Source of the DNA: Hymenobacter sp. YIM 151500-1
GTDB taxonomy: Bacteria; Bacteroidota; Bacteroidia; Cytophagales; Hymenobacteraceae
Reading direction: 5' to 3'
DNA length: 64,000 bases
NCBI RefSeq assembly: GCF_025979885.1
Contig: NZ_CP110139.1
Coordinates: 4,422,001-4,486,000, forward strand
The notes beneath the pieces were generated by a model. The model was given only the letters and a program-made list of their open reading frames with translations, was not told the origin of the DNA and searched no databases. Positions 26,901-35,075 of the stretch are shown piece after piece. How positions within the stretch are numbered: position 1 is the stretch's first letter; each line of letters starts with the position of its first letter. Both the position numbers and the translations under genes were made by a program.

Positions 26901-28085
26901 TTAGAAAGTAGTGTAGCGGTATTCGTAGCGGCTGGCTTTCTGGTCATCCGTTGTTACCGTTTCAGTGAGCAGCAGGCCTTTGGGCGAGTACGTTTTTTGG
27001 GTTACCACGACACTGGAACGGGCCGGAAACTGATTATGCGCCGGCACGCTCATCTGGATTACTTCCTTACTCACCCGGCCCTGAGCATCGTAGGTGTACT
27101 CAAAAGAACTGCTGGTGACGGGCGTAGAAAACAAGGCAGCGTTATTTTTCCAATCGTTGGAGGATGATGGAGGCTGGGACTTTTTGAAGTGAACAGTGCG
27201 AAGCAGCTGGCCGTGGGTGTTGTACAGGTTGCGCGTTTCTGGAAGGTACTGGCCCCGCAGCCAGCGGGTTGCCCGCAGCTGGATAGCCGCATCCGACAGC
27301 CCCTGGCCGCGCCACCGCCGGGCCAAAGCCGACGTGTCCAGCAGCGCCTGCATGGAGCGGGCATAGGATACCTCCCCGCTCTCGAAATGCCGCCCGGCCC
27401 GTACAATGTAATACTGCGACTCGGTAGCCACCGGCTTGTTGTCCTTGTCGTAGCCCACCACTTCCAACCGGATAGTGTCGCGGTGAACAGTGTAGGAGCG
27501 GCCGACTATGCGCGCTATCAGCTGGCCCCGGTGCGGCAACGGTTGAAGAAGCCGGGCCTCCCGCACTGCGGTATCTCCCCGCCGTTGTTCCCAGCTCTGA
27601 ATCAGGCGCTCTTCAGCGGAGTCAACGGGCTGGCGGAATGCCTCGTACCGTTTTTCACCCAGATTAAATTCTTCCCGCAGCCGATAAGGGTAGTGCGGGT
27701 TTGGCAGCTGCACTGTTTGCGTTATTCGGCCGCGGGCGTCAAACTGCCGCTGGGTGCGGGCCTTGAACAGCGGATTGTAGCTCAGGATTTTGTTTCCCAT
27801 GCGGTCCAGCTCGGTGTATTCCACCGAATCAATCCGCGTCCCTTCCCGCAGCTGAAGCTTGGTGATGGTGCGGATCTTGTGCCGCCGGTGCAGCCGCCGG
27901 GCCACCGAATCGGCCGTATTGAGCCGGGTAGGAACCCCCGCCACGTAAAACACCAAGGGCAACTCAAAAGGCGTGGATACTGTCACCGTTGTATCGGGCC
28001 GCTGAGCTGGCCCAGCCAGGCTAGTAAAAGGCAACGTGCCCAGCAGGCCCAGAATTACGGCGCAAACAAAAAATCTGGAGGACAT
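26901..28085 (-). CDS. Exported protein with YD-repeat-like segments, unknown function
   Basis: A 394-residue protein; ATG 28085 starts a signal peptide (MSSRFFVCAVILGLLGTLPF). Three segments recall single YD repeats (FDARGRITQTV, YNTHGQLLRTV, YTYDAQGRVSKEV), spaced rather than tandem. The protein is basic and contains no motif I can assign to an enzyme. It sits between the S9 peptidase (65 bp upstream) and the M28 peptidase (24 bp downstream), so it may belong to a secreted peptide-processing cluster. Function unknown. Confidence 0.75.
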   Translation of the reverse strand: MSSRFFVCAVILGLLGTLPFTSLAGPAQRPDTTVTVSTPFELPLVFYVAGVPTRLNTADSVARRLHRRHKIRTITKLQLREGTRIDSVEYTELDRMGNKILSYNPLFKARTQRQFDARGRITQTVQLPNPHYPYRLREEFNLGEKRYEAFRQPVDSAEERLIQSWEQRRGDTAVREARLLQPLPHRGQLIARIVGRSYTVHRDTIRLEVVGYDKDNKPVATESQYYIVRAGRHFESGEVSYARSMQALLDTSALARRWRGQGLSDAAIQLRATRWLRGQYLPETRNLYNTHGQLLRTVHFKKSQPPSSSNDWKNNAALFSTPVTSSSFEYTYDAQGRVSKEVIQMSVPAHNQFPARSSVVVTQKTYSPKGLLLTETVTTDDQKASRYEYRYTTF

Positions 28086-28150
28086 TCGATACGAGAAGTA
28101 GTGGTAGTGAGGTAGAGAATCGTCTGGTAAAGCGGTAACTGGGCCCGTTG

Positions 28151-30202
28151 CTACTTCGCTGCCTCGGGCCGGAGCGTGCGGCCCAGCCACTCGAAGAACA
28201 CCCGGTTCCAGAGCACGGCGTTCTGGGGCTTGCTGATCCAGTGGCCCTCGTTGGGGAAGTACAGAAAGCGGCTCGGAATGCCGCGCAGCTGGGCCGTGCC
28301 GAAGGCCTCCATGCCTTGGTCCTCGGGCACCCGGAAGTCCCGGCCGCCGTGGATGACGAGCAGGGGCGTGTCCCAGTGGCGGGCAAATTGCTGGGGGTTG
28401 AAGTCGGTATAGGCCTTGCTCAGCGTGGCATCCCAGGGTGCGCCTTTCAGGTCGTAGTTGGCGAAGAACATTTCCTCGGTGGTCGGGTACCAGCTCGTCA
28501 GGTTGTAGAGGCCGCAGTGGGCAATAAAGGTCTTGAAGCGGCCCTCGTGCTTGCCGGCCAGCAGATACACCGAGTAGCCGCCGTAGGAAGCGCCCACGCA
28601 GCCGCGCCGGTCCTTGTCCACGTAAGGCTCCTGGCTCACGGCGTCAATAGCCGACAGGTAGTCCCGAATCGGCTGCCCGCCCCAGTCGCCGCTGATGCTG
28701 TTATTCCACTCGGTACCGAAGCCCGGCAGGCCGCGCCGGTTGGGCGCCACCACAATGTAGCCCTGAGCCGCCAGCAGCTGAAAGTTCCAGCGGTAGGAGA
28801 AGCTCTGGGTAATCGGGCTTTGCGGGCCGCCCTGGCAGTAGAGCAGGGTGGGGTACTTCTTGGCCGAGTCGAAGTCGGGCGGGTAGATGACGTACACCTG
28901 CATCCGTTTGCCGTCGGTGGTGGGCACCCAGCGGGCCTCGGTGCGGCTGGTTTTTACTCCGGCCAGCTCCTGCTGGTTTATCTGCGTCAGAGGCGTTTCG
29001 CGGCCGGTTTTCAGGTCCACGCGCACCAAGTCGGCGGGCTGGGCCTGGGTGGTTTTGTTGACAATGGCCACGCCCGCGCTGGCCAGCTCGAAAGCGTTGT
29101 AGTTGTGGGCGCCTTGGGTGAGCTGCTTGACCTTGCCGCCCCGGCTGGGCACCGAAAACAGCTGCTCGGTGCCCTCCAGCACGCTCACGAAGTACAGGGT
29201 CTTGCCATCTGGGCTCCAGCGCACGTTGCCCGCACTCTGCTCCGAGCCAGCCATTACGTCCTGGCGCTGCTTGGTCCGGAAGTCGTACACCACCACGCCG
29301 TTACGGTCGGCCTCGAAGCCGGGCGTGGCCATGCTCAGCCAAGCCACCCGCGTGCCGTCGGGCGAGAAAACCGGCTCGGTGTCGTAGCCCGGCAGGCCTT
29401 CTGAGAGGTTCTGGGTCTGGCCGGTGCGCACGTCGTAGAGGTAGATGTCGGAGTTGGTGCTTTCGGCTTCGGCGCGGCCGGTAAGCTTGCGCGAGGTGTA
29501 GGCCAGGCGGTAGCCGTCGGGCGCAAAAGCCAGCTGCTCGGCGCCGCCCAGCGGCGGCAAGGGCGAGTCGAATTTTTCCCCGGCCATCACATCCTTGCCG
29601 TAGCCGGTGGGGCGGCCGTCGGGGCCGAGGGGCTGGAAGAACACGTGGGAGGCCCGGTAGTCGTCCCACACGTTCCAGTGGCGGTAGTTCAGGTCGTCGA
29701 TGATGCGGGCGTCGGCCTTGGGCAGGTCCGGGAACAGCTCCTGCACCGTCGGGCCGGTTTTCACGTCCTGGGTGTACAGCACGAAGTTGGCCTTGGGCGC
29801 CAGCTTCAGATTGGTTAGGCTTTCGTCTTTGAACTCGCTGAGCTGCTGCTTGCCGGTGCCGTCGGCATTGACAATGTACAGCTGCTCCGAGCCGCCCTCG
29901 CTGCTCAGGTACGTCAGCCGGCCATCGGGGCGCCAGTTCAGGCTGTTTTCGGAAGCGCCAGGCGTGGTAGTGAGCTGCCGGGCCGGGCCGCCGGCCACGG
30001 GCACAGTCCAGATGTCAGCTTGTCCTTTGTTGTCGGCCAGGGAGTAACGCGTCACGGTGTAGGCCACCGTTTTGCGGTCCGGCGACACCTGCATTTCGCC
30101 CAGGCGGCCCAGCTTCCAGAGCAGCTCCGGGGTGTACACGGTTTGTTGGGCCGCGGCAGCCAGCGGCAGCAGGGCCAGCGCAGTCAGTACAGATTTTTTC
30201 AT
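28151..30202 (-). CDS. Exported S9-family prolyl oligopeptidase/dipeptidyl peptidase
   Basis: A 683-residue protein; start taken at the second ATG (MKKSVLTALALLPLAAAAQQ). The N-terminal beta-propeller shows repeated PDGxxxxY blades (SPDRKTVAYTV, RPDGRLTYLS, SPDGTRVAWLS, SPDGKTLYFVS). The C-terminal alpha/beta hydrolase carries the triad: Ser in GASYGGYSVY, Asp in HGGRDFRVPEDQG and His in NEGHWIS. It probably removes dipeptides or oligopeptides in the periplasm. It is the first gene of the S9-hypothetical-M28 cluster. Confidence 0.9.
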   Translation of the reverse strand: MKKSVLTALALLPLAAAAQQTVYTPELLWKLGRLGEMQVSPDRKTVAYTVTRYSLADNKGQADIWTVPVAGGPARQLTTTPGASENSLNWRPDGRLTYLSSEGGSEQLYIVNADGTGKQQLSEFKDESLTNLKLAPKANFVLYTQDVKTGPTVQELFPDLPKADARIIDDLNYRHWNVWDDYRASHVFFQPLGPDGRPTGYGKDVMAGEKFDSPLPPLGGAEQLAFAPDGYRLAYTSRKLTGRAEAESTNSDIYLYDVRTGQTQNLSEGLPGYDTEPVFSPDGTRVAWLSMATPGFEADRNGVVVYDFRTKQRQDVMAGSEQSAGNVRWSPDGKTLYFVSVLEGTEQLFSVPSRGGKVKQLTQGAHNYNAFELASAGVAIVNKTTQAQPADLVRVDLKTGRETPLTQINQQELAGVKTSRTEARWVPTTDGKRMQVYVIYPPDFDSAKKYPTLLYCQGGPQSPITQSFSYRWNFQLLAAQGYIVVAPNRRGLPGFGTEWNNSISGDWGGQPIRDYLSAIDAVSQEPYVDKDRRGCVGASYGGYSVYLLAGKHEGRFKTFIAHCGLYNLTSWYPTTEEMFFANYDLKGAPWDATLSKAYTDFNPQQFARHWDTPLLVIHGGRDFRVPEDQGMEAFGTAQLRGIPSRFLYFPNEGHWISKPQNAVLWNRVFFEWLGRTLRPEAAK

Positions 30203-30361
30203 CACGTAGGGTGGGACTTAACAGCCAGTTTCAGTACTGGCAAGGTAGCCACAAACGCCCTGTTCTGCACCGCTGGCGCGGGGGGCAGACCAGCCGCGGC
30301 ACCCTGCCGGCTTTTGCGTACCTTCCCGGAGCCCGCTCGTTTTCTGCCTTCCTCTTCTGCT

Positions 30362-31063
30362 ATGAAAACACGTTTGTTACTCCTGCTGCTGGTGCTGCTC
30401 GGCCCTGGCGCCTGGGCCCAGCAGCCGGCCCCGGCTGCTACACCAGCTACGTCCACCTCCACCAACGACGCCCAGCAGCTGGAGCAGGAACGGGAGAAGT
30501 GGAACGCCGTGCTGACGGGCAAGGAAACGCGCATTCTGTTTAATGCCCGCCCCAACGCCCTGCTGGTGGAGGCCATCAAAGGCCGTCCGCCCGGCCTGGC
30601 CCTCGACGTGGGCATGGGCCAGGGCCGCAACACCATCTACCTGGCCCAGCAGGGCTGGGACGCCTACGGCTTCGACATTGCCGACGAGGCCATCAACCTG
30701 GCCCAGGACAACGCTCGCAAAGCCGGCGTCAAAATCACCACCTTCACGCAAAGCGACGAGCAGTTCGAGTTCGGCACCGAGCGCTGGAACCTGGTGGCCG
30801 TGCTCTACGCCGGTGGCCGTGAGCTGGTCCCGAGAATCTACCGCAGCCTCAAGCCCGGCGGCCTGGTAGTCATCGAAGCCTTTCACCGCGACGCCACGCG
30901 GGTGCGCAAAATCAGCCCCAGCGTGGTCTTCGACCCCGACGAGCTGCGGAAGCTCTACGAGGCCGCCGGCTTCCGCATTCTGCGCTACGAGGAACCCGAA
31001 GGCATCGGCGACTTTGGCTTGCAGCGGATGCGCCTGGTGAAGCTCGTAGCCCAAAAACCGTAG
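30362..31063 (+). CDS. SAM-dependent methyltransferase with an apparent signal peptide
   Basis: A 233-residue protein. The first 20 residues (MKTRLLLLLLVLLGPGAWAQ) form a textbook Sec signal, followed by a Pro/Ala/Thr linker. From ~residue 75 a class I methyltransferase fold is seen: LDVGMGQGRNTIYLAQQGW is the SAM-binding loop, YGFDIADEAI the acidic strand, and LKPGGLVVIEAFHRD the post-IV strand. It is close to TehB-like enzymes. SAM is cytosolic, so an exported methyltransferase is odd; ATG codons further inside do not restore a normal start before the fold. Substrate unknown. Confidence 0.8.
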   Translation: MKTRLLLLLLVLLGPGAWAQQPAPAATPATSTSTNDAQQLEQEREKWNAVLTGKETRILFNARPNALLVEAIKGRPPGLALDVGMGQGRNTIYLAQQGWDAYGFDIADEAINLAQDNARKAGVKITTFTQSDEQFEFGTERWNLVAVLYAGGRELVPRIYRSLKPGGLVVIEAFHRDATRVRKISPSVVFDPDELRKLYEAAGFRILRYEEPEGIGDFGLQRMRLVKLVAQKP

Positions 31064-31142
31064 GGGTGCGTCGCACACGCCCGAGCCGGCCTAGTGAGTC
31101 TGGCCAATCAGTAAAAATGCTTCTTTGTTGACCAAATAGACC

Positions 31143-31266
31143 GTCATGCTGAGCGGAGCCAGAGGTGGAGTCGAAGCATCTCTACCGCGGGCTAATCTCA
31201 ATCGTGAGGACGAAGCGGGAGAGATGCTTCGACAGGCGGACGCCAGATGGAGCAGGACGGGCTATA
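31143..31266. repeat. Palindrome, CATGCTGAGC family, copy 3
   Basis: Starts GTCATGCTGAGCGGAGCC and continues into GAAGCATCTCTACCGCGGGC; the right arm (GGGAGAGATGCTTCGACAGG) then passes into the GCGGACGCCAGATGGAGCAG extension seen after copy 1. The end is therefore not a clean palindrome. It occupies most of the 329-bp gap 31064-31392, where no gene is seen. Confidence 0.82.
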
Positions 31267-31392
31267 GGCTTCCTGTCCTGCAACCTGGCATAAGGTGCCC
31301 ATGACAGGATAAAGCTTCCCGGCGCATTGCCGACCTTCGTGCCTGGCGCCAACGTCGTCCGGCTGGGCGGGCGCGTGCGACGCGCCCCACCT

Positions 31393-32304
31393 ATGCCCGA
31401 TTTTCGACTTCGCGTTTTTCAGTCGGTGGCCCGGCACCTGAGCTTCACCAAGGCGGCCCAGGAGCTGTACATCACCCAGCCAGCCGTGACCAAGCACATC
31501 CGGGAGCTGGAACGCAGCTACGGGCAGCGCCTGTTTGAGCGCCGCGCCGGCCGCGTGAGCCTCACCGAGGCCGGCCGCCTGCTCCTGCACCACGCCGACG
31601 AGGTGGAAGCCCTGCACCAGCAGCTCACCGACCGCCTCTACGCCCTGCACGACGAAGCCGCCGGCCGCCTGCGCCTGGGTGCCAGCACCACCCTGGCCCA
31701 GTACGTGCTGCCGCCCCTGCTGCCCGGCTTCCAGCGGCGCTACCCCCAGGTGCAGCTCACCTTGCTCAACGGCAACTCCGAGCAGATTGCCGAGGCCTTG
31801 CTCCACGGCTACCTCGACCTGGGCTTCGTGGAGGGCCGCGCCCACACCCGCGACCTGCACTACGAGCTGCTGCTGGAAGATGAGCTGCTGCCCGTGCGCT
31901 GCGCCACGCCCGCCGGTCTGCCTGCGTCACCTTTGCCGCTGGCCGAGGCCCTGCGCAGCCCGCTGGTGCTGCGCGAGCGGGGCTCGGGCACGCTGGAAGT
32001 ACTGGAGTTTGCCTTGAAAGAGCACGGCATCAGCCTGGCCAGTCTGCCCGTGGCCTTCTATTTCGACAACACCGAGGCCATTAAAGCCTACCTCGAAGCG
32101 GCGCCCGGCTGCCTGGGCTTTGTGTCGCGGCGGGCCTTGGGCATGGAACTGGCCGCGGGCCGGCTGGAAGTGCTGCCCGTAGCCGGCCTGCGCCTTACGC
32201 GCAGCTTCGAGTCGGTGTGGGTGCAGGGCCAACCTTTGTCCAATCAAGCGCAACGGTTTCTGCGCTACGCCGCCGCTGCTTTCAGCCAAGAGTCTACCAC
32301 ATAA
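31393..32304 (+). CDS. LysR-family transcriptional regulator (YeiE/CbbR-like)
   Basis: A 303-residue regulator; ATG 31393 places the helix-turn-helix (SFTKAAQELYITQPAVTKHI) at residues ~17-36 as usual. The effector-binding domain covers ~90-295. It stands directly before a yeiH-like transporter gene on the same strand, the arrangement seen for yeiE-yeiH in enterobacteria. A candidate dyad lies just after its stop codon, so it likely controls the transporter. Confidence 0.88.
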   Translation: MPDFRLRVFQSVARHLSFTKAAQELYITQPAVTKHIRELERSYGQRLFERRAGRVSLTEAGRLLLHHADEVEALHQQLTDRLYALHDEAAGRLRLGASTTLAQYVLPPLLPGFQRRYPQVQLTLLNGNSEQIAEALLHGYLDLGFVEGRAHTRDLHYELLLEDELLPVRCATPAGLPASPLPLAEALRSPLVLRERGSGTLEVLEFALKEHGISLASLPVAFYFDNTEAIKAYLEAAPGCLGFVSRRALGMELAAGRLEVLPVAGLRLTRSFESVWVQGQPLSNQAQRFLRYAAAAFSQESTT

Positions 32305-32369
32305 TAACCTTAGGTAATACCTTATAAGCTTTTTTGATTATCACGCGGCAATAGGCAGCCGTAGCTTTG
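32305..32369 (+). promoter_or_regulatory. Candidate LysR operator and -7 element before yeiH-like gene
   Basis: Just after the LysR stop codon comes an AT-rich dyad with AGGT-AAT-ACCT at its centre (32311-32325 region) and a partial copy of CCTTA on each side, suitable for a T-N11-A LysR site. TAGCTTTG at 32362-32369 matches the -7 consensus, which rules out the TTG at 32367 as start of the next gene. The -33 region is weak, as expected for an activated promoter. Confidence 0.5.
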
Positions 32370-32393
32370 TCGTCCGACAAACCTGCTGCTCCC

Positions 32394-33392
32394 GTGAAAA
32401 TTGCCCCCGCTCGTCCGCTGCCTACTGCAACTCCTTGGCTTATGCGGCCGGTGGTACACGTGGGACCCTGGCGGCTGACCGGGCAGCAAGCAGGATTCTG
32501 GCTGGCGCTGCTGGTGTGCGGGCTGCCGGTGGGCTCCCCGCCGCTGGCCTTGGCGCTGGGGCTGCTGGTGGCGCTGGGCCTCGGCAACCCGTACGCGGCC
32601 CGGAGCCGGCAGTACACCAGTCGGCTTTTGCAATGGTCGGTGGTGGGGCTGGGCTTTGGGCTGAACGCGGAGCAGGCCCTGCAAGCCGGGCGTGAGGGCA
32701 TGGGGTTGGCCGTGGCCTCCATTATCGGTACGCTGGCGCTGGGTTACGGACTGGGCCGCTGGCTGGGCATTGACCGGCGCACGTCCCACCTCATTGCCAG
32801 CGGCACCGCCATTTGCGGAGGCAGCGCCATTGCGGCCGTGGGGCCGGTGGTGCGGGCCGAGGAAGGGCAATTGTCAGTGGCCCTGGGTACGGTGTTTTTG
32901 CTGAATTCGGTGGCGCTGTTTCTCTTCCCGCTCATCGGGCACGCCCTGCACCTGAGCCAGCACCAGTTTGGGCTGTGGGCCGCCATTGCCATCCACGACA
33001 CCAGCTCGGTAGTAGGCGCCGCCACGGCTTATGGCGACGAAGCCCTGCGCATAGCCACCACCGTGAAGCTGGCCCGCGCCCTCTGGATTATTCCTGTAAC
33101 CCTGGGCACGGCCCTGGTGTTTCGCACGCCCGGTGCGCGTGTGCAGCTGCCGTGGTTTATCCTGGGCTTTGTGGGGGTAGTGCTTCTGAATACGTATTCG
33201 CCGGGCCTCCGCACCGCCGCGCCCGTAGTGGTAGGGCTGGCTAAAATGGGGCTCACCGTCACGCTGTTTCTGATTGGGGCAGGCTTGTCGGGGCGGGTGC
33301 TGCGGGCGGTGGGGGCTAGGCCGCTGGTGCAGGGCGTGGTGCTTTGGGTGGTGGTGTCGGCGGCTTCGCTCTGGGTGATTATGGCCCGCTAG
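32394..33392 (+). CDS. YeiH-family putative sulfate exporter
   Basis: About 332 residues from GTG 32394; ATG 32442 is an alternative, and both lie after the likely -7 element. It is an inner-membrane protein with about ten hydrophobic segments. ASGTAICGGSAIAAVGPVV and IHDTSSVVGAATAYG are the two conserved family signatures (UPF0324/YeiH). Family members are annotated as sulfate exporters on limited evidence. Regulation by the adjacent LysR protein is likely. Confidence 0.87.
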   Translation: MKIAPARPLPTATPWLMRPVVHVGPWRLTGQQAGFWLALLVCGLPVGSPPLALALGLLVALGLGNPYAARSRQYTSRLLQWSVVGLGFGLNAEQALQAGREGMGLAVASIIGTLALGYGLGRWLGIDRRTSHLIASGTAICGGSAIAAVGPVVRAEEGQLSVALGTVFLLNSVALFLFPLIGHALHLSQHQFGLWAAIAIHDTSSVVGAATAYGDEALRIATTVKLARALWIIPVTLGTALVFRTPGARVQLPWFILGFVGVVLLNTYSPGLRTAAPVVVGLAKMGLTVTLFLIGAGLSGRVLRAVGARPLVQGVVLWVVVSAASLWVIMAR

Positions 33393-33484
33393 TACGCACT
33401 GCGCCCCCAGTCGGCCAGCTGAAAAGTATAGGTGTGGGCTGGGCCGAGCCGAAGGCGCAGTGGTAGTAAAGACTGGTAGTAGGG

Positions 33485-33661
33485 CTACTTTTTGCGGCCG
33501 GAGCCGCTTTTTTTGCCGCCGCCATCCTGTTTGTTGACGGTTGCCCAGGCCCGGCGTTCGGCCTCTTCTTCGGACAGGCCCCGCTTTTCGTAGCTTTCCT
33601 CGATGTGCTCAGCCTGCCGCTTCTGCTTGTCGGTGTAGGCCGATTTGTCTCCTTGTGGCAT
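33485..33661 (-). CDS. Small basic conserved protein
   Basis: A 58-residue protein (MPQGDKSAYTDKQKRQAEHI at the start, GGGKKSGSGRKK at the end). It is highly charged, with a central helix rich in Glu/Arg (EEAERRAWATVNKQ). I recognise it as a widespread small protein often labelled plasmid stabilisation or hypothetical, without proven function. The Lys/Gly/Ser tail suggests nucleic acid binding. It is divergent from the 81-residue gene at 33807. Confidence 0.75.
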   Translation of the reverse strand: MPQGDKSAYTDKQKRQAEHIEESYEKRGLSEEEAERRAWATVNKQDGGGKKSGSGRKK

Positions 33662-33806
33662 AGTCTTGAGAAAGGTTAGGTGAAAGAAGGTAAACGTGCG
33701 TAAACGGGTGTACGACGCGTCCAACAGGGTGTTATGTCGAGGTAGCGGCCGGCGTTGCGGCCCGCTGCCTATCTTCGTCCGTTTATTTGTTGTTGCGCCT
33801 TTTGCC

Positions 33807-34052
33807 ATGCGTCAGCTTGCCATCATTCCCCATCCCGAAGCCAAAATCACCCTTTTCTCCTGGAACGGGAAGTACCTCATCAAGCTGGAAAAAGGCCCCC
33901 TGGAGCAAACCTACAAGGTGAGCGAGCTGGACCTGACCGGCGAGGACGACATCCATCTGCTGCTGGACCAGGAATTTATGGATGCCGCCGTGCGCCGCTT
34001 CGCTGCCATGCACCACGACCTGCAAGCCGCTTTCGACCGGCACGGCCTGTAG
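33807..34052 (+). CDS. Small hypothetical protein
   Basis: An 81-residue protein with no signal peptide. ATG 33807 is preferred because the frame upstream contains only intergenic sequence. The N-terminal half looks like four beta-strands (QLAIIPHPEAKITLFSWNGK, YLIKLEKGPLEQTYKV), the rest a helix (DQEFMDAAVRRFAAMHHDLQ). Codon use is like that of neighbours, so it is likely a real gene. Function unknown. Confidence 0.65.
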   Translation: MRQLAIIPHPEAKITLFSWNGKYLIKLEKGPLEQTYKVSELDLTGEDDIHLLLDQEFMDAAVRRFAAMHHDLQAAFDRHGL

Positions 34053-34151
34053 TCCCCGGTACGCAAGACATGGCCCCGCATTCAGACTTCAAGTCTGAGA
34101 GTAAATAAAGTCGAAATGAAGCTCAACTGTTATAAAACTACCCGAACGTGC

Positions 34152-34255
34152 GTCATGCTGAGCAGAGCCGGAGGCGAAGTCGCAGCATCTCTCTCGCGGG
34201 CTAACTCAATTATGTAAACGAAGCGGGAGAGATACTTCGACAAGCTCAGCATGAC
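34152..34255. repeat. Palindrome, CATGCTGAGC family, copy 4
   Basis: Starts GTCATGCTGAGCAGAGCC and ends CAAGCTCAGCATGAC, with the shared loop GCTAACTCAATTATGTAAAC. The right flank (34264-34309) contains CTTGTCACCTGTCACC and CTCATCACC, words that form outer shells around copy 5 at 41849-42073. Confidence 0.85.
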
Positions 34256-34309
34256 GATCTACCCGTTACTTGTCACCTGTCACCCTTTACCTCATCACCT
34301 TTCTTTTTC

Positions 34310-35038
34310 GTGGCAACTCTTTTCCGCATTTTGCTTTCCCTGTCGCTGCTCCTGAGCCTGGCGCCGGCCGCCTATGCCCAACTGTATGAGGCGCGCCCCA
34401 GCAGCGTCAACGTGGACAAGCGGGAGCGGGAGGCGGTGAAAGTGCAGATAGACGGCACCGCGCAGTGGACCCGCGACTTCTGGCAGTCCTGGCTGAAAGA
34501 CACCTACAAAATCCGTCTCAAGGGCGACGGGGTGCTGGGGGTGGGGAAGAAGGACCTGCTAGTGGCCCGGCAGGTACCCATGTCCAGCGTGTCGGGCAAG
34601 CTGCTCGACCTGTACTCCACCGTCACGGCGCCCTCCGACTCGGTGGCCGAGCTGGCGGTGTGGGCCGCGTTGGGGCCCGATTCTTTCCTATCGGCGGCCG
34701 GTACGCCCTCTGAGTTCAGCTCCCTGCGTAACCTCGCCCAAAGCTTCGCCAGCGCCGCCCGCCTTCAGGCGTACCGGGAGCAGATTGCCGAAGCCGAAAA
34801 GCAGCTGCGCGAAGCTGAGAAAGAAAAAGAACGCCTGGAGAAGGAACGCGTAAGCTTGGCTAGCAACACCAAAAGCAACCTCGAAAAAATAGAGCAGCTC
34901 AAAAAGCAAAACGCCGACAACAAGCTAAAATCGGCCGCCGACTCGGTGAAGCTGCTCGACAACGCCCGGCTCATGGACGTGCGTAAGGCCCAGCTGGAAC
35001 GCCGCCGCACCCGCCTCGTCACCCTCGACCGGAAATAA
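34310..35038 (+). CDS. Exported coiled-coil protein, unknown function
   Basis: A 242-residue protein from GTG 34310, with a signal peptide (VATLFRILLSLSLLLSLAPA, cut near YAQ). The middle part (~25-140) is globular and unassigned. Residues ~155-215 form a strongly charged coiled coil (QIAEAEKQLREAEKEKERLE). It is followed after 37 bp by the SHOCT-domain gene and probably shares its transcript. No known family recognised. Confidence 0.72.
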   Translation: MATLFRILLSLSLLLSLAPAAYAQLYEARPSSVNVDKREREAVKVQIDGTAQWTRDFWQSWLKDTYKIRLKGDGVLGVGKKDLLVARQVPMSSVSGKLLDLYSTVTAPSDSVAELAVWAALGPDSFLSAAGTPSEFSSLRNLAQSFASAARLQAYREQIAEAEKQLREAEKEKERLEKERVSLASNTKSNLEKIEQLKKQNADNKLKSAADSVKLLDNARLMDVRKAQLERRRTRLVTLDRK

Positions 35039-35075
35039 CCACCAGTGCTCCGCCTCGGGCGGCTGTTTTATCCGC

